A DNA stretch of 64,000 bases from Methanofervidicoccus sp. A16 (GCF_003351865.1 NZ_CP022242.1:124001-188000), one strand, 5' to 3'; shown: positions 19,856 through 30,286, counted from the stretch's first letter. Notes: generated by a model not told the origin, from the sequence alone. Program-made: numbers and translations.

Positions 19856-20041
19856 TTATTGCAACGTTTTAAGTCTCCTCAACCTCTCATTGATCTTCTC
19901 TAATTCCTCTCTAGTTAGTCTGGTAGATTGTTTAACATGATCTAACTCTTTCTTTAACTGGATTACTTTTATAAATAGTATGACATTTAGGAGAAGACTG
20001 ACAGTAGCTATTACTATAGCTAGCATATTGTAGGATGTCAT
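19856..20041 (-). CDS. Small membrane-anchored coiled-coil protein (unknown function)
   Basis: A 61-residue protein with one N-terminal transmembrane segment (about residues 7-26, LAIVIATVSLLLNVILFIKV). A highly charged helix (27-61) follows that should form a coiled coil. I do not recognise a named family. GGGGAGAAA precedes its ATG. Parts of the same sequence recur twice just upstream on the same strand (about 20055-20125 and 20189-20319). The latter copy is fused to the 3' end of the minD-like gene, so this looks like a tandem duplication in decay, with this copy the only complete one. Confidence 0.65.
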   Translation of the reverse strand: MTSYNMLAIVIATVSLLLNVILFIKVIQLKKELDHVKQSTRLTREELEKINERLRRLKTLQ

Positions 20042-20054
20042 TTTCTCCCCATTT

Positions 20055-20125
20055 AAAATTTTAAAGACTGTTTAAGTTGATCCAACTCCTTTTTAATTGA
20101 AAAGTTATTACAAATATAGTATGAG
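20055..20125 (-). pseudogene. Relic of a duplicated coiled-coil gene, copy 2
   Basis: Read on the minus strand, this stretch encodes QLKKELDQLKQSLK, close to QLKKELDHVKQSTR of the intact 61-residue gene next door, but it lacks the membrane segment and the C-terminal third. It is a short, diverged leftover of a tandem copy. Confidence 0.55.
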
Positions 20126-20188
20126 ATAGATATATAAGAAAATACTAAATGTAAATATTATAATAATTGTTATAACTATTATAATCCA

Positions 20189-20319
20189 TTACTGCAATGT
20201 TTTAAGTCTCCTCAACCTCTCATTGATCTTCTCCAACTCCTCTCTAGTTAACCTGGTAGATTGCTTAACGTTATCTAACTCTATCTTTAATTGAATCACT
20301 TTTATAAATAATATTACAT
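20189..20319 (-). pseudogene. 5'-truncated copy 3 of the coiled-coil gene, fused out of frame to minD
   Basis: One minus-strand frame reads VILFIKVIQLKIELDNVKQ followed by STRLTREELEKINERLRRLK and ends TLQ-stop, nearly identical to the C-terminal 43 residues of the intact protein at 19856-20041. There is no start codon and no full membrane helix. The 5' end of the copy joins the minD-like gene at about 20318, which enters it in another frame and stops after about 14 codons at 20271. Confidence 0.8.
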
Positions 20320-20939
20320 GCAGCACATTTCCTTACGTTGGGATCTTCAGGAACTACTCCCAATACTGGGACCTCTAAAATAGTTGCTATAGCCTTTGAA
20401 CTTAGTTCTGAATCTTCTTTCATAGTTCTGTTTATTATAGCGCCCAATACATTCGTATCTAATTTTCTGGCAATGGCTATAACCTTCAATGCATCGGAGA
20501 TAGAGGATATCTCTGGATTAACTACCAGTATTAGATGTTCTGCAGCAGATATCGCCGTTAACGCCTCCTTTCCAATCCCCGCAGGACAATCTATGATAAT
20601 AATCTCAGCCATTTCATGTAGTTTCCTTAGTACCTCCTCTAATTTCTCTGGTCGTGCCTTTCTAAATGCATCTAAAGATATACCTGCAGGTACAACCTTT
20701 ACCCCTGCTGGTCCTTCATATATTGCCTCCTCTATACTGGCCCTTCCTGCAAGAACGTCATTTAATGTTTTACCCTTTCCCTCAACTCCCAATACCAACT
20801 CTAAATTAGCCATTGCAATGTCTGCATCTAACACTATAACATCCTTTCTAAATTTAGCTAATGCCACAGCTAAATTTGCTGCAATAGTAGTTTTACCTGT
20901 ACCACCTTTACCTGACGCTATAGCAATAGATATTGCCAT
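20271..20939 (-). CDS. minD: MinD/ParA-like P-loop ATPase, 3' end replaced
   Basis: A 222-residue SIMIBI-class ATPase. The deviant Walker A KGGTGKTT is at 11-18, switch I DADIAMANLEL follows, and the Walker B region is IIIIDCPAGIG. Archaeal MinD-like proteins are usually near 260 residues. Here the MinD sequence stops making sense after PNVRKCAAC (about residue 208). The final residues (NIIYKSDSIKDRVR) are an out-of-frame reading of a duplicated fragment of the neighbouring coiled-coil gene. The last 40 or so residues, which normally include the C-terminal helix, are therefore missing. It may still bind ATP. It lies 8 bases downstream of the SepSecS gene. Symbol given by family resemblance only. 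Confidence 0.8.
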   Translation of the reverse strand: MAISIAIASGKGGTGKTTIAANLAVALAKFRKDVIVLDADIAMANLELVLGVEGKGKTLNDVLAGRASIEEAIYEGPAGVKVVPAGISLDAFRKARPEKLEEVLRKLHEMAEIIIIDCPAGIGKEALTAISAAEHLILVVNPEISSISDALKVIAIARKLDTNVLGAIINRTMKEDSELSSKAIATILEVPVLGVVPEDPNVRKCAACNIIYKSDSIKDRVR

Positions 20940-20947
20940 CTTTCCAC

Positions 20948-22267
20948 CTACTGTCCTTTCAATAAGAGGTCTTCTAATTTTTCAACTACGGTGATTATAT
21001 CCTCAGATTTCACACCAATAGCGGCATTTATAACAATGTAATCGTAGGGATATTTATTCAAATAACAGGTACCAAACTTGTCTGTGGATCTTACACCCCT
21101 TGGACCAGTGACTCTTAAATTGTAAAGTTTTCCTGCAATCTCAACAGGATCTGAATCGACGGTTACAGAGAGGGATATGGGGTTATTGATATTTAAAACT
21201 TTACCCCCTGTTTTTTCAACTAGTCTATTTAAGAGTTCTTCTAGGAGATCTCTACATTTTCTCTGCTCCTCCATCAAGTCTAGATACCTTCTCATTCCTA
21301 AGGATAGTAGAGAGATGAGTATATTTACAACAGGAGTTGCACAGGCCCTACCTGGATAACTGAGAGATATCTCCCTTAAAAAATCCCTATCCTTTGAATA
21401 TACAATACCTCCACCTATAGGAGTTAGTAGGTTCTTATCTGATGAACTTACTACAGCATCTACACGATACTTAAATGCCTTTCTTAATCTCTCTATGTAG
21501 TACCTACTCTGAAGTGCATAGGCGCCGTTTACAATATGAGGTATGTTGTACTCCTCACAGATCTTTCCTATCTCTTCTATATCGTCACCCTCTCTCGGTG
21601 GAAAAAATGTTAAGGTACTCAATACACAGGGATTGTTGCCTGCCTCTATCTCATGTACTATAGCATCCTCGATATCTTCTACATCCACCTTAAGGGCATC
21701 CCCGTAAAGTTTAGTCTCCACCAACCTCATCCTAAACCCTGCAAGGTAAATCCCCTTTATTGGGCTCTTATGGGCGGCGTAGGGATATATTACCACGTTG
21801 GAGTTATACATCCTTCTTACAGCATTTAGACAGAGGGAGAGGGAGAGTCCCGTCGCCACTGGTAGCCCTATTCCATGAACCTTTAAACCAAGATTCCTTA
21901 GGAAACTTGTTAATATACTGTTAGTTAAGTTGTACATTGCACTTGCACCTGGTGCCTTAGGCTGAGGATCTATAAGATTACCACTTCTACCTATTCCATG
22001 GCAGAATCCAGAGACCAACTCCTCCTGGATCTTCGAGGCGCATCTACCTTCCCTCTCCCCAACCCTTATAACCTTTGGATCCTTGTCGGTGTCCATAAGT
22101 GAGAGAAATTTTAAAAGTAATCTTATCTGGTCTTCAGGTAGTCCTTCTTTTGGGATCTTTCGATGATCTAAGATGTCCTCGATATACTTAAGGTTGTCCT
22201 TCAATATTAACAATCCTCTATCTTCCATATTCTTAGGGATTAGTCCACTTACATTCATTCGGAACAT
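20948..22267 (-). CDS. spcS: O-phosphoseryl-tRNA(Sec) selenium transferase (SepSecS)
   Basis: A 439-residue PLP enzyme that converts Sep-tRNA(Sec) to Sec-tRNA(Sec), the last step of archaeal/eukaryal selenocysteine synthesis. The phosphate-binding loop GRSGNLIDPQPKAPGAS lies at 93-109. The PLP lysine is predicted as K278 in VSSSDKNLLTPIGGG. FCHGIGRSGN and YPYAAHKSP match the family closely. Two Met codons (residues 1 and 4) could start the protein; GAGTGA before the first gives weak support. Its presence implies that this organism reads some UGA codons as selenocysteine. Confidence 0.95.
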   Translation of the reverse strand: MFRMNVSGLIPKNMEDRGLLILKDNLKYIEDILDHRKIPKEGLPEDQIRLLLKFLSLMDTDKDPKVIRVGEREGRCASKIQEELVSGFCHGIGRSGNLIDPQPKAPGASAMYNLTNSILTSFLRNLGLKVHGIGLPVATGLSLSLCLNAVRRMYNSNVVIYPYAAHKSPIKGIYLAGFRMRLVETKLYGDALKVDVEDIEDAIVHEIEAGNNPCVLSTLTFFPPREGDDIEEIGKICEEYNIPHIVNGAYALQSRYYIERLRKAFKYRVDAVVSSSDKNLLTPIGGGIVYSKDRDFLREISLSYPGRACATPVVNILISLLSLGMRRYLDLMEEQRKCRDLLEELLNRLVEKTGGKVLNINNPISLSVTVDSDPVEIAGKLYNLRVTGPRGVRSTDKFGTCYLNKYPYDYIVINAAIGVKSEDIITVVEKLEDLLLKGQ

Positions 22268-22815
22268 AGTTTCACTCTTTGGAGGTATGGATTTAGAGAA
22301 TTATTATAAAATTTATAAAATTAAAATATAAAAAAGAAGGTAAAAAATTACTAAAATCAAAAAATAGATAATGTCTTTTTTAAATACTACTAAATACTAA
22401 AAAGAGTGTAAAGTAAATCCCACTCTAATGAGGGTTGTTATTATTAGACTAACTTTATCTAATTGGATTGATGTTAATATTTCTCACAATAATCTGATGG
22501 ATATGCTTATAGGATTCTAATAAATTAGATGTGTTAATTATTATAAACCTTTTTTTACTATCTTTGTTAATTTAAGTTTTTTATTATTATTTTAAAATTT
22601 TAAAATCATTATAAAAAAATCTAGATACTTTCAAAACGTTTTTGGATTCTAAATTTATAATATAGAATCTTTATTAACAAAGAAACTCGTCCTTTTTTAA
22701 ATAATCTATGGGCATTTTATAAAGGCAAATATACACTGAAGTCATTTAATTATTTTTGATATTATGAACCTGGCTCTAAATATCTTAGAATAAAAAAGAA
22801 AAAAATAGTATCCCC
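22268..22815. other. AT-rich intergenic region, nothing identified
   Basis: About 550 bases upstream of the SepSecS gene and downstream of the peptidase gene. I see no ORF, tRNA or clear member of repeat families A-C. Oligo-T runs just past the peptidase stop could serve transcription termination. Confidence 0.4.
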
Positions 22816-23871
22816 TTAGAAGTACTTATCAATCTCCCCAATACACTTAACTATCAAATTAACAGTATTCTCTAAATCAGATAGATCTATAACCTCAACT
22901 GGAGTATGGATATATCTAGCAGGTACAGAGATCACTCCTGTAGGTACTCCCTCCCTTGTAAGGTGTATTGCAGTCCCATCTGTTGTACCTCCCTCTCCAA
23001 CCTCGTACTGTACTGGAATGTTGTACCTTTTAGAGATATCCTCTATCATCCTTAATACATCTCTGTGAGCAATAAGCCCCCTTCCAGCACCATCTACTAT
23101 ACAGGCAACAGGGCCCTTTCCTAACTCTACAGGAGCATCCTCCATCCTGATCCCTGGGTGATCTCCACAGATGGTTACATCTAATGCAATTGCCACATCT
23201 GGGTTTATCTTGAAGGCAGAGGTTCTAGCACCCTTTAATCCTACCTCCTCCTGAACTGTACCTACGAAGTACACCTGACACTTTAGATCCTCTTCTTTTA
23301 ACCTCCTGGCAACCTCTAAAAGGATAGCACAACCAACCCTGTCGTCGAAAGCTTTACATGTTACCCTATTGTTTCCAAGGATGTCAAACTCTGATTTTAA
23401 GGTTATCCAGTCTCCAATATCCACCCCCATCTTCTTCGCATCCTCTCTATCCTTTGCCCCAATGTCTATGAACATATCTTCAGATTTTATCATCTTGTTT
23501 CTTTCCTCCTCCTTCATCTTGTGAGGTGGCTTTGAACCTAAGACTCCAATAATCCTTTTACCATCCCTTGTATGGACTACAACCTTCTGATTTAGAAGCA
23601 TCTGATCGTTAATACCTCCAATTTTTACAAACTTCAGGAATCCCTTATCATCTATGTACTTTACCATTAAACCGATCTCATCCATATGGGCGGCTAACAT
23701 AAGTTTAGGTCCTTTATTTCCCATCCTACCTATGAGGTTTCCAAATCTATCTGTGAATACCTCCTCACAGTACTTTTTAAGTTCCCTCTCCATTATACTC
23801 CTTATATTATCCTCCCTACCGGAGATACCATCTGCCATGGATAACTCTTTAAGATATTCCAACACTCCCAT
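22816..23871 (-). CDS. M42-family aminopeptidase (TET/deblocking type)
   Basis: A 351-residue M42 metallopeptidase. The dinuclear metal site is visible as H62 and D64 (AAHMDEIG), D176/D177 (CKAFDDRVG), the catalytic and metal glutamates E208/E209 ([11 protein letters not shown]), D231 ([12 protein letters not shown]) and a late His in RYIHTPVEV. Relatives form dodecameric tetrahedral aminopeptidases that trim peptides in the cytoplasm. GGTGATAGG precedes the ATG, in the 9-base gap after the PIN-domain gene, so the two are co-transcribed. Product specificity (glutamyl or otherwise) is not predictable here. Confidence 0.9.
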   Translation of the reverse strand: MGVLEYLKELSMADGISGREDNIRSIMERELKKYCEEVFTDRFGNLIGRMGNKGPKLMLAAHMDEIGLMVKYIDDKGFLKFVKIGGINDQMLLNQKVVVHTRDGKRIIGVLGSKPPHKMKEEERNKMIKSEDMFIDIGAKDREDAKKMGVDIGDWITLKSEFDILGNNRVTCKAFDDRVGCAILLEVARRLKEEDLKCQVYFVGTVQEEVGLKGARTSAFKINPDVAIALDVTICGDHPGIRMEDAPVELGKGPVACIVDGAGRGLIAHRDVLRMIEDISKRYNIPVQYEVGEGGTTDGTAIHLTREGVPTGVISVPARYIHTPVEVIDLSDLENTVNLIVKCIGEIDKYF

Positions 23872-23880
23872 CCTATCACC

Positions 23881-24285
23881 TTATATATACCCTTGTAGTT
23901 CAAAGTACTTCTTCTGTTTAACAACTACCACAGGGATACCTATATCAAGGAGTTTTCCCTTCAACTCCTTGTCGTTTGTACATACCACAACCTTTTTTCC
24001 TTCATCCCTACATCTTAAGGCGTAGTTCACTATTATCTCGTCGGTGTATCTCCCAGGAATATCCTCATTTTCCTCATCATATCTCCTGATAAGAGACAAG
24101 AGAAGTGATACAGAGTACCTCTCCTTACCCCTTAACCTATCCCTAAGTTTCTCCAACTCCTCCCTTACACACCTTAGTATTACCACCTTATAGATGTTAA
24201 ACAACCTCTCTAACTCGTAGTCTATGTTTATACCATGCTTGGCACTGTATATTAAGAAGTTGGTGTCAGGCACCACTAGGATCAC
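23881..24285 (-). CDS. PIN-domain protein (FCF1/VapC-like nuclease fold)
   Basis: A PIN-domain protein of about 134 residues, a predicted metal-dependent RNase fold. It has the first acidic residue in VVPDTNFLIYS, a mid Glu-rich helix (REELEKLRDRL), an acidic DEIIVNYALRC segment and TNDKELK. Archaeal relatives are annotated as rRNA-processing FCF1-like proteins. No antitoxin-like gene is adjacent, so a VapC toxin is unlikely. An ATG at 24315 is in frame but lacks a ribosome-binding site. A GTG at 24285 is preceded by AGGGGAT and starts directly before the PIN strand, so I prefer it. The gene sits between rad50 and the M42 peptidase, all on the same strand. Confidence 0.75.
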   Translation of the reverse strand: MILVVPDTNFLIYSAKHGINIDYELERLFNIYKVVILRCVREELEKLRDRLRGKERYSVSLLLSLIRRYDEENEDIPGRYTDEIIVNYALRCRDEGKKVVVCTNDKELKGKLLDIGIPVVVVKQKKYFELQGYI

Positions 24286-24334
24286 GTTATCCCCTGGGAC
24301 ATCTGAGAGATGCATCTTATCTTATTTGACGTAG

Positions 24335-27300
24335 CTAATACTCTCCACTATTATCTGGAAGTTTGACCTTAGAGATACCTCCTATCTTAGTGACGTAGAT
24401 AATGTTGTCTGCTATCTGCTCCAACTCCTGGTGGTGAGATATTATAAATATCTGGGAGATAGTTTTTATACTTTTGAATATATTTAACAGTTTCTTACGT
24501 CTATCCTCGTCTAAGAAGGCGGTGGGCTCATCTAATACGATAAACTGCAAATTGCCACAGAGAGCCTTTGCAATACCTAAACGTAGTGCCAATGAGACTG
24601 CTATCTGTTCCCCTCCACTTAAACTCTTTACAGAGAAATCGTCTACTAGGATATCGTAATCATCCTTTATCTGGATGTGATGGTAAGGTAGTTCAAACTC
24701 ACTGAATATCTCGTTTGTGTACCTCTGTATAAGCGGTATGTATCTCTTTCTAAGATACTGTTGAAATCCGTCCTTAGAGAATACATTCTCTCTGATATCT
24801 TCCAGATATTTTATATACCTCTCTAACTTCTCTTTTTCCTTCTCCTTTTCCTTTAAATCTTCTAACTCTTTTAGGAGATTTTGTAGATTCTCCCTGAGGG
24901 CCTCTAAGCGGGCGTTACATTCCCCTATTTTCTTCTCTATCGAGACTAAATTGTTATATATCTTTTCAACTTCTTCCTTTATTCTATAGTGATGCTCCTT
25001 ATCGTATCTTAGAGATTCTATCTCTCTTATATACTCCTCCCTTTTATCCCTCAGAGTTGATAATTCCTCTTCTATCTCTTTAATCTTCTTCTCCAATGTT
25101 TCTATCAGTTTGGAGACATCTACGTTATACCTCTTTGAGTAGTTCTCCAACACTGCAAGGGCATTCTTATATTTCTCATAGTCCTCTCTGTACCTTTCTA
25201 TCTCCCTCTCTAAGGATGTTTTCTTTCTCTCTAAATCCTCATAATAATCAACGTATTTTCTTATATTTTCTATCTCGTTAAGAACTTCATTTAACCTCCT
25301 CTCCTTTTCCTCCTTATCTACTATCCATCCCTTAATATCCCTCCATCTATTTAACTCACCTTTAAGAATCTCCCTCTCCTTATTTACCCTCTCTTTACTG
25401 TAATCTCCTACAATCTTTAAAAGTTCCTCTTTCCTCCTTAGTAGTTCCTCCCTATTTACTTTTTTCAGATAGTCCTCGGAGGATAGATACCTCCTATATG
25501 TCTTCTCTAACCTTTCTTTCTTTTCAATTAACCTTTTCATTTCCTCTTCTACATCTATATACTTCTCTATCTCACTATTTACACTCTGAAGTTCCTTACT
25601 GTACCTATCCAATTCCTGGTATTTTTCCTGGAGGTTTCTCTCCTTCTCCTTCAACCTTCCGTATTTGTTCTTTAAACTACTTATCTCCTCTAATAACCTC
25701 TCTAAATTCTTAATCTCCTTCCTACAGTTCCCCTGTTCCCTGTAAAGTCCCTCCAACTCTTTCTCTATCCTTTTAAGATCTTCCCTATATCTACTTAAAA
25801 GACTCTCCTTCTTAGAGTCGTCGATATCGGACTGACAGAGAGGACATTTATTACCTACCTTACTAAGTTTCTCTATAACCTCCTTTAACTCCTTTATCTT
25901 AGTTTTCCTCTCTGTTATATCACTATTTAACAGTTGGAACTTTTCTCTGTATTCATTTAATTTCCCTCTCAACTCCTCTTCTTCTTTTATCTTCTCTTCT
26001 ATCTCCTTTAAAGGTAATAACTCCCTCTCTAACTCTGGGATTTCCCTTTCCAATTTCTTTATCGTACTTTCTATATTTTTTCTCTTCACCCTCAACTTCT
26101 CAAGTTCTACAACTTTAACTCCCAACTCCTCTAATTTTTTCTCGATCTCCTTATACTCCAAATACCCCTCTCTACACCTCTCCAACTCCTCTCTATATCT
26201 CTCTATCTCCTCTAACCTACTGTTCAAACTTTCCAACTCAGAGAGTTTTTCCCATATTTCCTCCAACTCTCTCAATCTCCTCTCTATATTTTCAATCTTC
26301 TTCTCTACATCCTCTACCAGGATACCTTCAACTCCTTCCTCCTCTATTTTCCTACTAATATCCTCTATGTTCTTTTCTAACTCCCTCTTTACTCCCAGAA
26401 GTGTATTGTAGCGGTGATAGTACTCCCTGTATCTATCTATCTCAGAAGATACTTTTCTCAACTCTTCCTCAATTTCACAGTATCTCCTGTAGTTTTCCCC
26501 TCTATCTCTAAGTACCTCCATAAGATCCCTGATGCTCCTAAGATCTCCCTTTAAGATATCCCTCTCATTTTCAAGTGTTGCTATATTATTCTCAATATCT
26601 CTAATCCTATCGTTTAATTCCCTATAAATCTCCTCCTTTTTATTGTACTCCTCTAAGATCTTTCTCTTCTCTAGATAGATAACCTCTATCTCCCTATGCT
26701 CATCTTCTAACCTTCTCAATTCTATCTCTCTATTACTTATTTCCTCTTTTATCTCCTCAATATCCTTTTCTACACCCTCCCTCCTCAAAAGTTGCCCCTT
26801 TATATACTCTAACTTATTTTCAAACTTACTTATAGCATTTCTCATCTCCTTCCAAACCTTCTCATACCTATCTATACCTAAGATCTCCCCAACAATCTTC
26901 TTTCTCTCAGCAGGTGTGATGTTTATAAGACTGTCAATCTCTCCCTGTTTTATATAGATGGCATTTAGGAATACGTCATGATCTATACCTAAGATCTCCT
27001 CTATTTTCTTATTAACTTCCCTACTAGTCCTTGCATCAGGGCTACCATTTATATATAACTTGTTTATATTCTCTCCAGAGAACCTCTTACTCCTACTTCT
27101 AACTACCTTATAGATAGTACCATCCAACTCAAATGTAAGTTCCACTCTAAATTTCCCTGCTCCCCTCCTTATCAACTCCTCTATTTTATAACTTGAGGTT
27201 CCATAGAGTGCAAAACTTATAGCCTCGAATATAGAGGACTTTCCACTCCCATTAGGACCTATTATCGTTGTGATGCCTTTGTTAAAAGATAAATGTGTGT

Positions 27301-27346
27301 ATTTATGACTTCTGAAATTCTCCAAAGTTAAACTCTTTAACATCAT
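24335..27346 (-). CDS. rad50: DNA double-strand break repair ATPase Rad50
   Basis: A 1003-residue SMC-like ATPase. The N-terminal Walker A is GPNGSGKSS, and a long two-way coiled coil dominates the middle. The zinc hook CPLC is at 501-504. The C-terminal signature SLSGGEQIAVSLALRLG and Walker B FIVLDEPTAFLD complete the ABC head. With Mre11 it tethers and processes DNA ends. Mre11, HerA and NurA, usual archaeal neighbours, are not adjacent: the next gene upstream is pheT after 346 bases of intergenic DNA. GGTGA precedes the two adjacent ATG codons. Length and architecture are normal. Confidence 0.97.
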   Translation of the reverse strand: MMLKSLTLENFRSHKYTHLSFNKGITTIIGPNGSGKSSIFEAISFALYGTSSYKIEELIRRGAGKFRVELTFELDGTIYKVVRSRSKRFSGENINKLYINGSPDARTSREVNKKIEEILGIDHDVFLNAIYIKQGEIDSLINITPAERKKIVGEILGIDRYEKVWKEMRNAISKFENKLEYIKGQLLRREGVEKDIEEIKEEISNREIELRRLEDEHREIEVIYLEKRKILEEYNKKEEIYRELNDRIRDIENNIATLENERDILKGDLRSIRDLMEVLRDRGENYRRYCEIEEELRKVSSEIDRYREYYHRYNTLLGVKRELEKNIEDISRKIEEEGVEGILVEDVEKKIENIERRLRELEEIWEKLSELESLNSRLEEIERYREELERCREGYLEYKEIEKKLEELGVKVVELEKLRVKRKNIESTIKKLEREIPELERELLPLKEIEEKIKEEEELRGKLNEYREKFQLLNSDITERKTKIKELKEVIEKLSKVGNKCPLCQSDIDDSKKESLLSRYREDLKRIEKELEGLYREQGNCRKEIKNLERLLEEISSLKNKYGRLKEKERNLQEKYQELDRYSKELQSVNSEIEKYIDVEEEMKRLIEKKERLEKTYRRYLSSEDYLKKVNREELLRRKEELLKIVGDYSKERVNKEREILKGELNRWRDIKGWIVDKEEKERRLNEVLNEIENIRKYVDYYEDLERKKTSLEREIERYREDYEKYKNALAVLENYSKRYNVDVSKLIETLEKKIKEIEEELSTLRDKREEYIREIESLRYDKEHHYRIKEEVEKIYNNLVSIEKKIGECNARLEALRENLQNLLKELEDLKEKEKEKEKLERYIKYLEDIRENVFSKDGFQQYLRKRYIPLIQRYTNEIFSEFELPYHHIQIKDDYDILVDDFSVKSLSGGEQIAVSLALRLGIAKALCGNLQFIVLDEPTAFLDEDRRKKLLNIFKSIKTISQIFIISHHQELEQIADNIIYVTKIGGISKVKLPDNSGEY

Positions 27347-27692
27347 ATGTTTTCACCAAAGATAATAGGTGTTTGTCTCTTTATTATAATTAGTATTTTA
27401 ATAATCATTATTAATAATTTTTATCTTATTAATATAGAGATGTAAAAAAGGATAATATCTAGAAACGTTATTAAGAGTGTAATAAGAGAGATAAAATAAA
27501 TATAAGTTGATGAAATTGGCAATTAATTTTGTAAACATTATTTATAGATATCTAAAGGGAAACGGGCGATACTTATGGATTATATAAAAGAGGAATTGAA
27601 AGAATTTTTACTTTTTGTAATGATAATTATAAAAATTAATATAAAAATAATAAAAAAGGATTAACAGAGGTTTTTATTACCCAATTAAACCC
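27347..27692. other. Intergenic region between pheT and rad50, nothing firm
   Basis: AT-rich DNA where an mre11 gene might have been expected. A 29-codon plus-strand ORF from an ATG near 27574 has no good ribosome-binding site and no recognisable relative, so it was not annotated. Confidence 0.4.
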
Positions 27693-29375
27693 CTATCTAA
27701 CCTCCATCTCGAACCCTACAACTGGATACTCCAACTGGAAGTTAAGTATCACCTGAGGATGTATCTCCCCAAAGTATCCAATAACTCTATTATCCCTTAA
27801 ATCCACTATCTTAGCACACCTCCCAGGGATAAATGATGGATGGTTGTAGTTCTCCAGTTTATACTCAATATTTAACTCCCTCAATACACTCTCCCCATAA
27901 CTCTTTACCTCGTTGAAGTTTGCACTTGGATGGGTTATGACAAAGGCTAACTTTGTAATGTTTCTACAACTTCCCTCTCCATCTACTACAACAACATCCC
28001 CTACCTCAAATATCCTCTGGGGCAACTCATTTATCTTATTTATATACAGGGTTTCTAAGAGGAGTGGTAGTATCCAGGTTCTAACAACCCTGTGCTCTAT
28101 AGATGCAGGTTTTAACACCTCCACGTAATCCCTCTCACCTACCTCAATATTCATCCTTTTGAAGAGTACCTCCTCATTTGAGAGTGTTAGATTAACAACC
28201 TCGTAGAAACCATGGCCTATCATGATACTTCTAATATACTCCAACTTCTTCTCCAAAGGATGTTTCTCTCCCACTGTAAGTACCTCTGGGAGTGTTCCTG
28301 TGAATCTGTCGTATCCGTAGTTTATTGCAACCTCCTCTATGAGATCCACCTCCTGGAGTATATCTACCCTGTAGGGAGGTACCTGGACTGCTATACTGTT
28401 CCTCTCGTAGTTGTACTCTCCCTCCATCCTACCTTTTCTTAAGGCGTTTATTATCTCCCCCGGGTTCAGGTTCAATCCTAACCTTTTATTTACAAGATCT
28501 ACAGAAACCTCGTAGGTTTGAGGAGTAAGATCTGGATACACCTTAGAGTGATATTTTCCATCCTCTCCCTTTATATTCAGTTTAACCGAGTGTATATTAC
28601 CTCCTCTGTCTGCAAGGGCACATAAAATAATATTTAAAGTACTTTCAACACTGTGGATCTCAGTTCCTGTGACGTCTATCAGTAGATTCCTCGTCTCAGT
28701 TGTTACCTTTGTAAGGTTTCCATTTATTATAGGTGGCATGGAGAGGACGTTTCCATCCCTATCCACAATTAGAGGATACCTATCCCCAGAGATAAGATGT
28801 CTGTATTTTATCCCCTTCTCATGTTTCTCCAAGATCTCCCTTGGTGTCATCTCCCTATCCCATCCCAAGGGCTCAAACTTCACCTCGTCTCCAGATACCT
28901 CCTTATAGTAGAAGGGAGGAGATACTTTATCTAAATCGTGGATACCTATTGCAACCTTCTTCCTATCTCTCCCTATTGTCCAGTGGAGTTTCTCCTGGAG
29001 ATCTATTAAACTCTCCAAGAGATAACTGTCAATATTGAGGTTTTTTACGATGGCAAAGGCACAGTAGGGCCTACTACTTACACCTTCAACAAATACCTCC
29101 ACATCTGATGGATAAACCTGATACCTTGGCATACCTACCTCAATACCTATAAAGCCCCTGAAACCCCTTGCAAGTCCCTCAACACTTAAATAGTCAGGCC
29201 TGTTGGGATTTACAGAGAATTGAATTACCTTCTCTCTTCTACCATCTTTAACCTCCTCGAATATTCCTTCAACCTCTACGCCCATCATTGGAAACTTCTC
29301 CTCTACAGTCCTATCTGAGAGACTTATATTAACTAACTTCTCTAAATCCCTCTTTACAACCTTCACAGTTGGCAT
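27693..29375 (-). CDS. pheT: Phenylalanyl-tRNA synthetase beta subunit
   Basis: A 560-residue archaeal-type PheRS beta subunit. The alpha partner is not in the window, as is usual in Methanococcales. Visible landmarks are the start MPTVKVVKRDLEKLV and the B1/B3-B4 editing region with VNPNRPDYLSVEGLARGFRGF. The B5 domain follows with YEVSVDLVNKRLGL, and the catalytic-like core contains EVDLIEEVAINYGYDRF. The C-terminus (VIGYFGEIHPQVIL) is typical. Archaeal/eukaryal betas of this length lack the bacterial anticodon-binding extension. TAAGGTGAT precedes the ATG, and the nadM stop lies just upstream, so the genes form an operon. Confidence 0.95.
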   Translation of the reverse strand: MPTVKVVKRDLEKLVNISLSDRTVEEKFPMMGVEVEGIFEEVKDGRREKVIQFSVNPNRPDYLSVEGLARGFRGFIGIEVGMPRYQVYPSDVEVFVEGVSSRPYCAFAIVKNLNIDSYLLESLIDLQEKLHWTIGRDRKKVAIGIHDLDKVSPPFYYKEVSGDEVKFEPLGWDREMTPREILEKHEKGIKYRHLISGDRYPLIVDRDGNVLSMPPIINGNLTKVTTETRNLLIDVTGTEIHSVESTLNIILCALADRGGNIHSVKLNIKGEDGKYHSKVYPDLTPQTYEVSVDLVNKRLGLNLNPGEIINALRKGRMEGEYNYERNSIAVQVPPYRVDILQEVDLIEEVAINYGYDRFTGTLPEVLTVGEKHPLEKKLEYIRSIMIGHGFYEVVNLTLSNEEVLFKRMNIEVGERDYVEVLKPASIEHRVVRTWILPLLLETLYINKINELPQRIFEVGDVVVVDGEGSCRNITKLAFVITHPSANFNEVKSYGESVLRELNIEYKLENYNHPSFIPGRCAKIVDLRDNRVIGYFGEIHPQVILNFQLEYPVVGFEMEVR

Positions 29376-29384
29376 AACATCACC

Positions 29385-30054
<670 letters not shown>

Positions 30055-30286
30055 TGGGACGCCTCTACCTTACTATTTATGTGGAAAATAAAACCCTAGT
30101 TGAAATAATATTAAAAACATGTTATAGGGATCTATTTATTGTTAGAATGTTTCACAGTATGGAATACCTATTTTATCTCTTTTTTATAAAAAATTTATTT
30201 CAAATTTTTAAATAATAATACAAAAAAATAAAAAAATTAATTAAAAAACACCACCGTATCTCTAAATTTTTATTACTAAGAAAATT

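Noticed and set aside
20338-20994. Plus-strand 218-codon ORF antisense to minD
   Set aside because: A shadow frame: Ser/Ala/Ile-rich translation, no ribosome-binding site, and strong protein similarity on the other strand.
24041-24285. PIN protein as a VapC toxin
   Set aside because: No antitoxin-like small gene adjoins it, and its neighbours are housekeeping genes; an FCF1-like role fits better.
27574-27663. A 29-codon ORF between pheT and rad50
   Set aside because: No proper ribosome-binding site and no recognisable family; the second half is a low-complexity Ile/Lys tail.
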